The position numbers were made by a program, and so were the translations under genes. 64,000 bases of DNA from contig NC_079888.1 in NCBI RefSeq assembly GCF_029227915.1, positions 15,359,001-15,423,000 of the forward strand, written 5' to 3'. Positions 23,381-35,756 of the stretch are shown one piece after another (the first letter of the stretch is position 1; every line of letters starts with the position of its first letter). Under the pieces are notes generated by a model, which saw only the letters and a program-made list of their open reading frames with translations, was not told the origin of the DNA and searched no databases. The stretch is from Hydractinia symbiolongicarpus. Lineage: Eukaryota > Cnidaria > Hydrozoa > Anthoathecata > Hydractiniidae.

Positions 23381-24697
23381 TATTCAATTAAGGCATGATA
23401 GTTATGTGACGGGAAATTACCCGTAGCGAATTTTATGACTTAAAACCCAACATAAGGAAATTCTGGGGACAAAAAGGACCCCCTTACCCCTTTCGGCACC
23501 ACTGCGAAGTTTTATACCACGCAGGTCTGCCCACTAGCTAAGTGCTTTGTGTAGGGACAAATTTTTGGCTTTTTTCTTTTGTCTCGATAGCCCAAATAAT
23601 TTTCAAGGTCAGTTTTTCGTAGCTATTCAGGTTAGTGCTGCGAAAAGAGGCAGAAATACAAATTCCTGCCTGTTTCTTCAAAAAAATTATTTGCTTTTAA
23701 CTGACGTTTCACCTTTTAACAACGCGTTTGAATGGAGTTGCTAGCCCTCTCTTTGTGGTATATCGACATGATAAGTATTGGAATCGCAGAACACTTAAAC
23801 TACTGACTTTTACAGAGAGACAAGAGAAGAAATTGTTGATGTTGGTATAGTGTATTATTTCAGTGCGCCGGCGTGCTAGAAATTGTGACTAGGAACATTC
23901 CAACGCCGTCTTTCTGGCCTGCATGTATGAAGAAGCAACAAATTTGCAGCCTGCCTGCTGCATTATTGACACTTTTGTTCATATTTGAAAAATGAGGAAA
24001 AACTGCCTTGGTGTCAATAATTTTGTCCAAGATTGTGTGGTGAAACATCGGTGGGACCCACACAACTTTTTCTTTGTTTAAAAACCCTAAGTTGATATGT
24101 CAAATCAATAGCAATCTACGCGCGTGCATCTGTGTTACTTCCGCCGATACAAACTATCCACCAACGTGAGAACTCGTCGGTACATTCCGATGGAGATAGT
24201 TATTTTAAACATGCATGTTCGAGTTAGTGAAAATGATCTTCCTCATGCTAAGATTACCGTTGTTTCGCCTCGCGAAAACGATAGATAAAATGACACCGAA
24301 ACTGCAACCCAAAATTCAACTCCATACAAAAAAAACCCCGAATAATATCGAGGAAATTATCGCGCCCTAAGCGATTAACAACTGACCGCCCTTAGGCGGT
24401 CGATCAACGCACCGATCCAAGCCTCTAGGAGAAACTTTTTGTAATTTTGATGTCCGCCACGTCAACTAGAAAACTGCAAAAAATACGCGTTGCTGTATTA
24501 TCAAAATTTTTTGACAAAATTTAAAAAAATTCCTGACACAGAGTGAAAATAGCAGCCAGTAATTAGACGCGTCAACACATAACATTCTATTCGTACTTAT
24601 AAACTCAAGCTTTAAAAATATATATTTTAGACAGTTTATATAGCCGCATTTATGGAGAGAGGATAATGAATAAAAATAAAATGTAACTGTAGAGTCA
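23381..24697. other. Intergenic between MITE and GNL3-family gene
   Basis: No supported gene. It contains the single MITE terminus at 23510-23555 and a short perfect hairpin GACCGCC-CTTA-GGCGGTC at 24384-24401. The 3' UTR of the minus-strand GNL3-family gene should extend from 24697 leftwards; an AATAAA-type signal is not obvious on that strand. Confidence 0.45.
23510..23555. repeat. Solo terminus of the 7.4-kb MITE family
   Basis: TTTATACCACGCAGGTCTGC followed by CCACTAGCTAAG matches the right terminus of the element at 7391-7740 when that end is read on the minus strand. No partner end was found within about 500 bp, so this is either a truncated copy or one whose other end has decayed. Confidence 0.5.
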
Positions 24698-27600
24698 CTA
24701 TTTCAAAACTTCGTTAAAATCGTACGCATCATCATCATGATCTTCCATTTTATTGTCTTCCTCACTCAACAACTTGTTCACTAAAATAGAAAAAATAATA
24801 CCATACAATACAAGAGTCAGACAGCTTACCCCAATTTCCGTAATTTTCGTGTTCCTCTTACTTTTTGCGCAATTTATCTTCGCGCACCTAAAACTATTTT
24901 CGCGCATCTAAAATTGATATGCTAATTTGAACGTCTATTGTTATTAAAAATAATTAAGACATGAAAAACTTGTTTTTTAATTTTTAAAACGATTGCACTC
25001 ACAACAAGCCTTTTTAGCACGAGTGGAAATTAGAACAGCTTTCACTGTCACAATAAAACAGTACTTCCCCTTGTCAGGTTTAATAGAATTGCCATCTGTG
25101 CTGCTATTCTACCATTTTTGTCAATTGCTATGATAATTTATGTCACGTTTTATCATATATCTGCATAATTATGTAATTCATATGATAACAGAATTTAATT
25201 CCCTCTTTCGTTGGGCAGCCATATTTGTTTTTGTTGCACGCATAATTAATTCACAACAATATTTTCATAATAACAAAAAATGGTGGTAAGGTAGGTTGGC
25301 TATTTTTCAAGTACACATTTTGTTTGGAAGTACTGACAACCAGTTTAAAAGTATAAACAAGAAAATGCTGTGCACGTTAACAATCACGAAGGAGAAACAA
25401 TGTTTCTGCGTAAAACAAACTCATATATTTCATAAATTGCACATTTTTCCGCACTTTGTGAATATAGTGCGTATAAAAGTAATTGTTTTAAACCACGTTA
25501 AAATACGTCAAATTGACGATGCACCTGAGCCGAAAACAAACCATCGCGCTATCGCGATTTAAAAAATAAGCCCTCACATCAGATTAATTTATTTGGGACG
25601 ATTTAACAACACAACAACAAACGGATATATTAAGATTCCTTTGATAAACACTGTCTGTATTTTTTTTACCAAAAGCTAGAAAAAAACCAACTTCGTACTT
25701 ACTTCTTTTCCTATCTTCTTTTTGTTTACTTTTAAAAGCCTTTTTTTTCTTTTTGTTGATTTGTACGTTGACTTCGTCATCGAATGTCACCTTCTTCTTC
25801 TCCTCTTTCTCTTTAACCTTTTCGTTTGTTTTACTTCTCGTCCTCATAGAAATTACTGTGTTCTAAATATTCGTACATAAAAATGTCAAGCGCTCAACGT
25901 GAAATCAAACCACATTACACCCTGGGTTTACGTTATTTACATTTACGACGGCTTCATAGAAACCACGGTGTTCTAAATATTCATGTATGAAAATGTCGTG
26001 ATAATGCAAGCGTCGCGTGAAGTCAAAACCACATAATACACTCGGGGTTCACTTTAAAAACAATGCAAATAAATTTTTTCTGCATGCAACTCATCAAAAT
26101 CAGGCATTTGTGCATAAAACCAATCAAAAGAAAAAATTCCTGCGTGCAACCAATCAAAATGATTTGTATCTGACTCGGCAAACATTATTTTGTATATAAT
26201 AAATTAACATAGGTCGGTTTTGATCGTTTACCTGTATTGTGACCTCCTCATCACTGTTCACCATTTCTTCTTCTTCATCATCGTCGTTATCGCTAACCTC
26301 AGCGTCATCTCCGGACTATACAGAAAGAACAATTAAACACCTTCACAATTTAAAAGTTTTATTATCGCCCAAAGTCCTGACACTACCAAAACAAAGTCTA
26401 GAACGTAGAGCTTTTAACGCATAATCGTATTTATATGGCTAATTGCACTCAGGCGAGAACGAAGCGCAAATTTAAAAATTCGCAAAACAGCAAAATAAAA
26501 ACAAGCCTCGATATCTTCAGCCTCCATGGCAACGGGTTTACCAGGGTCAAGAACAAGTGCAGTACCCATCGCACTTAAAAGCCCACTCAAATCATTTTTT
26601 TCTTCTTTCTCCAATGCTTTCTAAAAAGAAAAATAATTATGTTGACGAAACGCAAAAACTTTTGTTTTTGACAGGTTAGAAACTAAATACACTATTAGAG
26701 AGAGAGGTTAAAATGTATTTCACACAGATAGACTTACTATATCAAATCCAGCGCCCCAATATTGCACCACAGTGGTTTCAGCGCCATCTCCCAGAGAACG
26801 CTCCGGTGGATGAGTGTAAAATGTAATTTTTCCACTACAAAAGCAAAAGACAAGTCAGTAATGTTTATGGACAAACAAATAAATAAATAAATCAAAACAT
26901 ACTTGTTCCAATCCTGCAGGAGAGCTTTAGCTGCAGCAAGCTGATCTGGCACTCCACCTGCGATACAAAAATATACTCCAAAGTTGCAATGTTTACGGTG
27001 ATTAGACATAAGGCGTAAGATTCAAAAAAAGATGGATGCCGTAGATTGGAGATTTTTTCCTGAACTATGGTGTGCTAGTTCTTAGGCGAAGGAAAGTTTA
27101 TGTGTGTTGCGTTAATGCGTCATTAATTAATTGACAAAAAATTTGCAAATGCGCGAGGATTTTTATAGCTCAAAACACTGACAACCCTGTAAATAATAAT
27201 TGGGAAATGGTCCGATTTTTTAGCATTTTTGAAATAATCAAACAGCATCACTTGACCATTGCTATGCAGCCAGTCGTTTGCTAAAGTTCGAGCAGGGGCA
27301 GGGGTGTAGGCCAAGAAATCTTCTATATTTCACTTTTCCGTCGTTCCAGCTAATTTAGCCATTTTATTTGTCGGACAAGGCTTCACGGATTATGCTATAA
27401 AAATTTGCGTCTCTCTGTTAAGAGAGACATAAGGCTAACGTCTTTGTTCTGAGGTCGAAAAACACGAGGAAAGAAAAGGAAGCGCTGAAATAGGAATGGC
27501 ACTAACCAGAAGATCAATTTGCCTTGACTAATAGATACCTACGTTTAGGAATTCTGAATAATATATAGGTTCAACAAATAATATGTATATGTCTTAGATC

Positions 27601-30600
27601 TTAATTACAATACAACATGGTTCAAAATTCTAAAAAAATGTAGTATAAACAAAGCACATGTATACTGCGATTTTTTCCTCACCTTTCTTCAACTTTCCCA
27701 ATCGTTTCGCAAACAACGTCAAGAATTCCACCGCATCACTGTAATCCCCCACGCAGTATTTTCGCATCACTTGCTCTTTGTTGCAACGACTCAAAATAGC
27801 CTCCACTGGTTGAATCGGATCTTCCAGAGTTTCAACCTAGAAAATATACAAAACAAATAACGTCAACATAAGGAAAAGGAAATTAAAGAAGAAAAGACAA
27901 AGAAATTAAAAAGAGAGGGGAAAAGACAAAAGCGCAGTTGCTGGTAAATTACCTTGACAGCGTTTCGAAGAATCGTTTGTGTATCTGATGATCCTGTTGC
28001 CATAACAATACCAGGACAATCCAACAATCTAACGTGGTGATCTAACTGGACTTCCTGCATGTTTCTAAAAAAATATTGTTCCAACTTATTACATATCATT
28101 TAAGTGCCTTCATTTATGTACACACGTCGAAAACCACATTGATAAAACATTTAAAATGGATCGTATTATACACAGCAATTCTAATCAACAATTTCAAATC
28201 CACCTACTTCGTGACACCTGGTGTAGATCCGACACTGCACGCTTTTGATCGCTTCAAGCTGTTAATGACACTGCTTTTGCCGACATTAGGGAAACCAACA
28301 ATACCGACTGTGATGGTTGTTTTGATGTTGGCACTGCGACAGTAGTTACCGAGCAATTTAAGAAGAGTGCCAGCTCCTATACAACTGCTACTTTGCAATA
28401 AGTCACTAGATGCCATGCTGGTTGGAACTTTTGATTGTGCCTAAAAACATAAAAAATAATAAGATAAAATGTATGATACATAGTGTGGTCAATGTTGATT
28501 GGACAAACCAGAAAAACAAAAGATGAATTGCATCTAATTAATACAAATGATGATGTAAAAGATGCTTTATTTTTTTGAATAAGGCTCCATGCTTTAAAAA
28601 AGTTACACGCAAAAGTAAGTTAAATTTAACAACAGCAACAACACAGTGCTCTAGTGCACAAAAAGAAAACAAGAATCAAAATGTTTTCGTTATTTACCAA
28701 TTTTTGCCGTTGTGTCTGGGTGGAAGCTTTAAACGCAACGGTTGGGAATTCACTTCGCAAGTACTTTAGCCATTTTTCAACAATATCTTTGGGAATCAAG
28801 TCTATTTTATTTAATAAAAGCACAATCTTCTTGTTTTTACCAGAGGTCATAACTAATTCCTCTAGTTGAGGACACCTGCAGCCTATCGGATCTCTTGCAT
28901 CTAAAACTTGAATGACAACATCAGAAAGCTCAACCACTTTTTTGAACTCTTTATAAAAAGATTTACGGGATGATTCAATTGGACCAGACTTAGGGTCCCC
29001 AAATTGATCAGCAGAGTTATTGGCTTGTTTTTTGGCAAATAATTTGGCTCGTTTTTCTGCATCCTTTTGCAGATCTTCCAACTTTCGCTTTCGTGATACA
29101 TCTTTCTTTTTGGATTCTTTCCTTTTCTTCTTCATCTCTTCTTCCTTAGCAATAAATGCAAAACAAACTTACAAAAGATATGTCATTTCTGATAATTTAG
29201 TTATATTTTTTTTCATCATTTCAAAGTAAAAAGTTATTTTCAAACTTTTTCAAAACATTGATGTTGTGTTGAGATCATAAAAGGTAAGACATTGTAAAAC
29301 AAGAATCTTCAACCTGGTACTCATGCTGTAATAAAGTGCCTTTTCAAACAATTCATAAAATCTGCAATAATTTTTCGGTTTTCAGATTTATCAACATTTC
29401 AAGGAGACAAAAAAATAAACATCATTATTTAAGGCCAACCTTTCGTTTCTTCTCCTCAATTTGCTTCAACATTTGTTCTTTAAAAGGATACAGATTTGGA
29501 ATGCCAGGATCTTTTGGTGCCCCTATAGATACAAAAGACACGCTAAACTTATTTTCACTAAAATAAAAAAAATCCATATTTGCACTTCAATTTTTCCTTA
29601 CACAAGATCTCTATCACCATAAAAACTATGCAAATCTGAAAGTTAAGCACACATCATGCTCCAAACCCTGCGCAGACTACGTTATTTATTTATTTATCTA
29701 TTTGAAAACTTACTTCTATTTGCATTAGCTTTTTCCTGCTTTCTAAGCTTTCTGTTATGTTCCTTGACCTGTGTGTAAAGTAAAATACAATAACAAAAAT
29801 AAGTAAATGAAGATGTCACTCTGACACAGACATTAAAGTTGTTGAGTTTGACACGTCCTATAGAGGAAAACAACCACTGCATTTATAACTTTTTCGATTA
29901 ATCATATTATTATATGAAATTTGCCTTGATGAAAATCATAATTAAAAAGAAATTTACCTTTTTAATGATTTTATACTTCTTTCGACAAGTCATTCTTTTG
30001 CTGGAATCTGAAATATAGAACAAGAAAATTAAACATAATGCAAAGCGTCAACTAAAGGACTTTAGTTTAGTTTTATATCCAAAAAGATTGAGAATGAGGT
30101 TTGTTAATGTGAAAAGTTTTCAAACATTTTCACAGATTTCATAGTGGTGGTATAATTCTAATATATATCTATATCCTTTGTCTATTGGCAGACATAGATG
30201 ATGTGCCTCACTTTTTTTATAGTTACTTTTAGGTATAAACATCAGGGTTTGAATTAGGGATATATAGTAAGTTCGCAAAATTTGCAGGACTGTAGAGAAC
30301 ATCTTTGCAATGGTCTGGGAGAACTGTAGACCACTTGTTATTGATCATTCGATAATGGTTATTTTGTTGCAGCGACCATTAAAGAAATAGGTGAGGCAAT
30401 GATTAATGAAGAAATCGGATTTACAATTTTGACATTTTCTTTTTGAAATAATTTGACATGCTAATTCAGACATGCTAATTGAAACATAAACGTTTAGCAA
30501 CACATAAGATACCACATAAGATACCAAATTTCACAAACCGTCATCAATGTTTCACTAGACTCTAATCCCTTAACATCTTTGAGTAGGCTATTGTTGTAAA

Positions 30601-33600
30601 GGTCAGGTTGCGAAAAACTCTTTTACAAGGAAATTTAGATGTTCGTTTTCACGATGTATGCATGACTTTAAATGCCCAAAACTCCCCTCCACGATGGAGA
30701 AACTCAAGAAAACTTTGCACACATGCTCATCTATACCTGCTGCAAATGGCTTTGTGACATTATATGTATATTTTGATTATTTCAAAAAAAGAAAGGTTAA
30801 AACACAAAGGAGGGAGCAAAAATTCATTTTCTCACAAATTTTTATATAAAAAACGAACAAAGAGGTTTTTTCGAAAAAATGTAAAGCATTGTTGCTATGG
30901 TAATGCTAGAGTGATTGATAAATATGGCGCAAAAAAAATTAACAGAGGGGAGTTTCGAACGTTTTGATGAAAAACAACGATGTGGATTTATAGCTATACC
31001 TGGAAAAAAATTAAAATTCATATTTATGTTATCCTATAGACAATATAACTTGCTTTTATATTCAATAAATAATTTTGAAAAAAAAAAAATAATTTTTGAG
31101 AAATAATGAATATAAATATTAAATATGTGTCTCCTTACAGTATCCTTAAGCTATTAAAAATCTCCTAATTCAGCTAATAGCTTTTTAAAAGAAATGTTGT
31201 AATTTGCAGTTGCCCCTAAATGTATGCGTGACAAGGGTGCTGACTCGCCGAAAACTCCTTATTTGTGTGGGCGGCCGCAAGTGTTTTTAAGGGGGGGTTT
31301 TAGCTTTTTTGTCTGTAACCGCCCAAAAAAGCCTGGACCCGTCTGAAAACGCCCAAAATGCAACGCCGGCGATCTTATTGTTCTCATTTAAATTTTGTTA
31401 AGAAGAAGGTCGTATTTTTTTTTTAGTACAGTTTATTTTCTTGTGGGATTTTATTACAGCTATTTATCGAACAAATTATATAAAGAACAGTCTTCCACTA
31501 CCACTGTTCGACATTAAAAGAATAAGTTAATGGAACGGAAATAAATGTTTCTTCGGGCAAAATTTTACGTTTTTTTAAAATGTTTGATGTCGTCCGACAG
31601 CGCCATGGTTTTTGCAGCGTTTCTGGTCACTCGGCACGCTCGTTATGGGTGGGGAATTATAGAAGAAACCCTCCTGCGCATTATGTTTGCAGAATAGAAA
31701 TGGAATGTCCTTAAATGCCAAACCAGATTGAAAAAGTTAAACTGTTTGATCATGTCACCCTACTTTAACAATAATTGGTTAAATAAAAAAATAGTTCAGC
31801 CAATTCAGTCAGGTAAAAAAGCTATCATCTTCTAACTAAGCCATGCTGATAGTCTAATTATAGGATACGAAATCATATTTTTAACTTTTGCAAAAGAAAT
31901 GCGCACATTGGCGTCGATAATACTTTTTTATTCTTACCAATGCTGCGTCTAACACATCAAAATTTCAACGAAAACTACCGACGGTCGACGAAATATTCAC
32001 ATTTATTTAAATTCCTGCGAAAATTACCTTATTAGGATATTAAATAGGCTAATAAGGATCTCAAAAGAAATGTGATTTCAAAACGACTGTAATTCCTGAA
32101 GTGACTAAGCTGTACAGCTTAATTTAGATGTCAGCTTAATTAGGGTGTATGATACAGCCTAATTGGGCGTTTTACAGGTTAGTAAGATGTACAAAACTTT
32201 GATCGTCTAAAACACTCATTTAACTGAATTTTAGCATTTTTCTAACTGAATAAATCCAATAATTACGTGCATATAAACATCTCCAATACATTAGTTGGCC
32301 ACCATCAAAAAAATGTGTTTGGTTAGCGTCATTTCTAATTACAAAAGTGAGTTAGTCGGTGGGTCAGTCAGATAAAAACATTTTTATGGGCACCCTGGAA
32401 ACATGGTTCTATCGACCGGCACTGTGCACTGTTCGTCTCGCAAACTATTAACTACTTAAATTTTAAGTTAAAGTCTTCTTTAGCCGCTAAAAAAGAGGAG
32501 AGAAAGTTGCCAAAGTGGTGCATGGCAATTTGATGTAGTGTGATCCATTTTCTGTCTAATTAAATAATTATCTAAAATTCTAAGCAAGTCACAGCGATGG
32601 TGTTTATTGTTTTGGTAGGTATGGTTTTTTCCAGCAAAATTACGGCAATCTGGTGTTTGCTTTGGACTTAATTGCTCGATCCAGGAATCCTAGTTCGAAA
32701 CTGGGATTTTTTGAAAATGTTGGAATAAGCGAGACAACGGTGTCTTAGCAATTTTAGCTAAAGTTTGGCAGAGCACGAGGTAAGGGACAAAACAGTAAAC
32801 TACTTTTCGCAGGGGTTTTAATTTTATTTTTTTGCCATAAGATCACCCTAGATTTTAAGAAATTGTTTTATAGCTTGTGAAACTTTAAACGTGTCTAATC
32901 GTTATCTTTTTTATTCTTTTTTCTTCTGTTTTGTATTTTTCTGTAAAGAGTAGCTATTTTTTGATCCTACAGTTTTGCATTTTGCATTGTGTTTTGTAGC
33001 TAAGTTACTTAATACTTCTTTTTTATATTTAGTTAAGACTTTGGTGGGCTTTCTCAAGATGAAATTGTTTAAATCAAAGATGTTTATGGCTAGCTAGCTA
33101 GCTAATCTTGGCTTTATCACAAGATTGGGTGCTTTTTTATAAAGAAACACAAAATGATTGATTTGTATATATTTAATGTATATAATAAATAAACTATTTA
33201 TGCACAACTTGAGATAATTTCTACTAGCATGATAAACTAGAATGTTGAAACCGTCAACTCTGAATGACGTTTTATTTAATTTATGATGTCACATACTTGG
33301 ACTGAAAACCCTTAGGACCTAAATTGACATTTTGGACAATTTCGGACAGTTAAATATTACATCTACATCATTTTTAATGGCCTCAGAATCCAAAGTAATG
33401 TTTTTTATTCAGTTAATAAATGAATTTTAAGCATACATTCAGGCTCTAAAGGCTGCTTTTCACATAATTTCTCACATTTGGCCCAAAAATAACCCATTGG
33501 GCAATTTTGGACAGACTAATATGTAATCTACATCATCTTTAATGGCCTTAGAATCCAAAGTAATGTTTTTTATTCAGTTAATAAACAAACTTTAAGCATA

Positions 33601-34797
33601 CATTTAGGCTCTAAAGACTGTTTTTCACATAGGTCCCACATCTGGCCCCAAAATAACCCTTTGGACAATTTCGAACAGTAATAAAATCAAGTAATTTTCA
33701 TTCCAGATCATTAACCTAACCTGTGGACCATAAAAACATGTTTCCTTAACTTTATTCCAGAGATATTGTGGAAGACATTCATCTCAATGATAATTTTTAA
33801 GTCATTTTTAGACATTTTGGCCTAAATATACCAATTTCGGACAGGTGCCCAAATTATTTTTTCTTTTAATGATATGAACAATTTATCTGAGATTATTATT
33901 CTTTTTACCGAATATAAAAATTTTAATTCGTTCTTGAGATATCCTGTTTTAACTGAGAGGGTAATTCAATTTTTTTTCTTAACATTTTTGTCCGCTTCGA
34001 AAACAGCTGTGCCCCGACTCCACTTCGCCTTTTAAAGTGAGTCGGTCAGGTGACGCTAACCAATTATATTTTTGAGGGTGGTTTTTTTCGTAGCAACTCG
34101 GAGATCGTTCTTCTTTTATAATATAGTGGTAAAACTGGCGAAGAAAGACCATCACCCTGCAGAGGGGCCGTCGACAAACAGTTTTCATTTCCGTTAACTG
34201 CAAATTGGACACTCGAATCGGACCCCCTCCCCCAGTTGCTTAACAGCAAGCCCATTTGCTGTTAAATAGAATTTTGCGCCCTCCGCGCTTTACGGAACAA
34301 TCTCTGTGGAGACTTATACGAACACGAGATACATTTTTTTTAACAAATTCTAGATTATGGTGGATTTTTACTGTGGAAACATTTTCTAATTTGTTGATTT
34401 TTTTCATTTTCCCTAAAAGAAACAAAAAAGGTGAGAAAGTGAAATGCGTCTCCATTTATATATTTTTAACGGACAATGCATTACCCCCCCTACCCCTCCC
34501 TAACAGCCAATTTGCCCTTAACGGAGACGAAAACTGTTTGTTGACGGCCCCTAGCTGCAGCGTGATTCTGCTAAAATTTACATTTTTTGAGAAATTGGGG
34601 AAAAACTTTTTCTACCTCCTAATTTAGATGTACACCTAATTAAGCCGTATGATACAGGTTATTTCGAAGATCTCCAAATTAAGCTATACAGCTTAATTAA
34701 GAGGATTTCGCTGACTGGTGAAAGAAAGAAAGGCAAAGATTATTTGGAGTGTGGATAGCTAAGTAGTTCAAATATACTTACGCATAGGTTTAGCCAT
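24698..34797 (-). CDS. GNL3: GNL3/nucleostemin-family circularly permuted GTPase, 14 coding exons
   Basis: A nucleolar GTPase of the YlqF/MMR_HSR1 family linked to ribosome biogenesis. Exons by position: 34797-34782, 30007-29958, 29768-29714, 29522-29440, 29144-28698, 28440-28208, 28064-27953, 27836-27683, 26957-26903, 26834-26738, 26620 to about 26500, 26315-26232, 25862-25703, 24780-24698. Phases agree across every junction except exon 11/12. Exons 2-3 give the basic GN3L N-domain ([14 protein letters not shown]). Exon 5 has the NKID G4 motif before the P-loop GFPNVGKSS in exon 6 and DCPG in exon 7, the permuted G4-G1-G3 order. The acidic tail ends [12 protein letters not shown], as in animal GNL3. 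Total about 580 residues, close to the family length. Exon 1 codes only MAKPM plus one base; it fits in phase, but the 4.8-kb first intron makes it the least certain part. A GNL3L-type paralogue cannot be excluded. Confidence 0.88.
25845..26051 (-). repeat. Tandem duplication spanning the exon 13 acceptor of the GNL3-family gene
   Basis: 25845-25930 and 25954-26051 are direct copies with moderate divergence. Both contain the ATTTAG acceptor context, the first codons of exon 13 on the minus strand, and about 60 bp of upstream intron. The upstream copy therefore carries a second acceptor-like site, followed in the same frame by an early TAA. Confidence 0.7.
26082..26165 (+). repeat. Short imperfect tandem repeat in intron 12
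   Basis: Roughly 33-bp units contain GCATGCAACTCATCAAAATC, GCATAAAACCAATCAAAAGA and GCGTGCAACCAATCAAAATG. About two and a half copies sit next to the exon 13 duplication. Confidence 0.55.
32100..32175. repeat. Palindromic AAGCTGTACAGCTTAATT segment, first copy
   Basis: Contains TAAGCTGTACAGCTTAATTT, then ATGTCAGCTTAATTAGG and TGTATGATACAG. A related arrangement, in different order, occurs at 34620-34710 with AAGCTATACAGCTTAATTAA and CCGTATGATACAGG. Probably two copies of a small repeat. Confidence 0.45.
33330..33690 (+). repeat. Tandem array of ~165-bp units
   Basis: Two full units and the start of a third, each opening with TTGGACAATTTCGGACAGT or a close variant (33332, about 33497, 33661). 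Each unit carries the block CAAAGTAATGTTTTTTATTC. A weaker relative of the opening motif follows near 33830. No coding capacity. Confidence 0.75.
34140..34575. mobile_element. ~430-bp fold-back element
   Basis: The left arm (34155-34250) runs CTGCAGAGGGGCCGTCGAC, then AACAGTTTTCATTTCCGTTA and a C-rich tract. The right arm (34480-34565), read in reverse, has CTGCAGCTAGGGGCCGTCAA, AACAGTTTTCGTCTCCGTTA and the same C/G-rich tract. The arms are about 85-100 bp. Target-site duplication not identified. It lies inside the inferred first intron of the GNL3-family gene. Confidence 0.6.
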
Positions 34798-35756
34798 TCT
34801 AGTACAGATATTTTGTTACAATAAAATTGTAGCCGTTAATTCACTTTTGGTTGGTAATATTCTTTTTTTTTTAATAAAAACAATTCCTGCACCACGCGAT
34901 CAAGCTGCCATTTTAGTTTACGTTAAGAGTACGGCAACGATAAAAAATAATCACCATTTTCGTTCTCAGACCTTCCTTTAAACCTGTGTCCTGTTTACCC
35001 TCTTACCCTCCCGCCACTATTTGACAAAGCGTGGAGGTAGGGTAAGCGTTACTACCGTGGCAAAGTTGGTCACTACGTCTACATGAAACCCCCGCGGTAA
35101 CAGAGTCGGTCTCTTAAGCAACTGACCTAGTCACTTGTTAAGTTCCGCGTTGAGATAGGCGATAACTTAGGCGTCCCTATCATTAATGGTAGAACTTAAC
35201 TCACCGCATGAGTGTATCCGGCGATAACACTAGCAGTAAGTCAAGCAGCCGCCCAAGCTGTTATTCAGCCCCTATGGTATAAGCAATAATCTGGTCTGTT
35301 AAATATCATTCTAAAGCTGCAAAATATAGCTATTTTTTAAAACTATAATCGTTATCCAATAAGCAGATCTTTTGTTTGATCACATACGCTGTTAACAATA
35401 TAAATCCTATAATATTACCCAACAATTCTGTAATTAAATTATGTAGGGGAAGAAGGTTTGGTTAAATAATATTGCAGTAAGCCATTTAGAAAGAGAGAAA
35501 TATGCGAGACTATAAAATATTTATGTTCTAACTTTGGCGTACAAAAGTCATCAATATCTGATACGTTATTATAAACGAGCTAAATAAATTGACCAGTTTA
35601 GTTGGATATCAACCAGTGCCTGAGATTATTACGCTAAAGCATGGTGTTAGTCTGTAGCTAAATAAAGAATGCGTCGCAGAAACGTCAAGAAACTGTATAA
35701 AACGACGAATCTACGAAACAATAGAACTAAACGATGTGTAATGGTAAAATTAAATG
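34798..35756. other. Intergenic upstream of the GNL3-family gene
   Basis: Includes the presumed promoter of that gene. A less AT-rich stretch at about 34975-35300, with no open frame, may be the remains of a retroelement LTR next to the BEL/Pao fragment. I found no duplicate of it right of the gag part to confirm this. Confidence 0.4.

Larger units (their letters stand above)
30008..34781 (-). other. Long first intron of the GNL3-family gene, repeat-rich
   Basis: If exon 1 is right, this 4.8-kb intron separates five codons from the rest of the gene. It starts GTAAGT and ends TTTCAG on the minus strand. It holds the 165-bp tandem array (33330-33690), the fold-back element (34140-34575), paired palindromic segments near 32100-32170 and 34620-34710, and TAGC-repeats near 33090. 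No coding frame in it is supported. If exon 1 is wrong, part of this is intergenic. Confidence 0.5.

Noticed and set aside
23115-23387. 90-codon minus-strand frame with repeated F-R and G-I motifs
   Set aside because: It is a translation of the CGCGAAA-rich inverted end of the MITE at 22648-23380.
24384-24401. GACCGCC-CTTA-GGCGGTC hairpin as a regulatory RNA or terminator
   Set aside because: It is isolated in intergenic DNA with no adjacent gene end or T-run; reported only as part of the intergenic entry.
26239-26424. Serine-rich plus-strand frame
   Set aside because: Antisense of the acidic exon 12 of the GNL3-family gene.
27123-27314. Possible extra exon in the intron between exons 8 and 9 of the GNL3-family gene
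   Set aside because: Exons 8 and 9 join in phase and give the expected continuous family sequence without it.
29145-29439. C/D-box snoRNA in GNL3-family introns, as vertebrate GNL3 hosts them
   Set aside because: TGATGA-like C boxes occur on the gene strand, but no CTGA D box at suitable distance or terminal stem was found in the introns examined.
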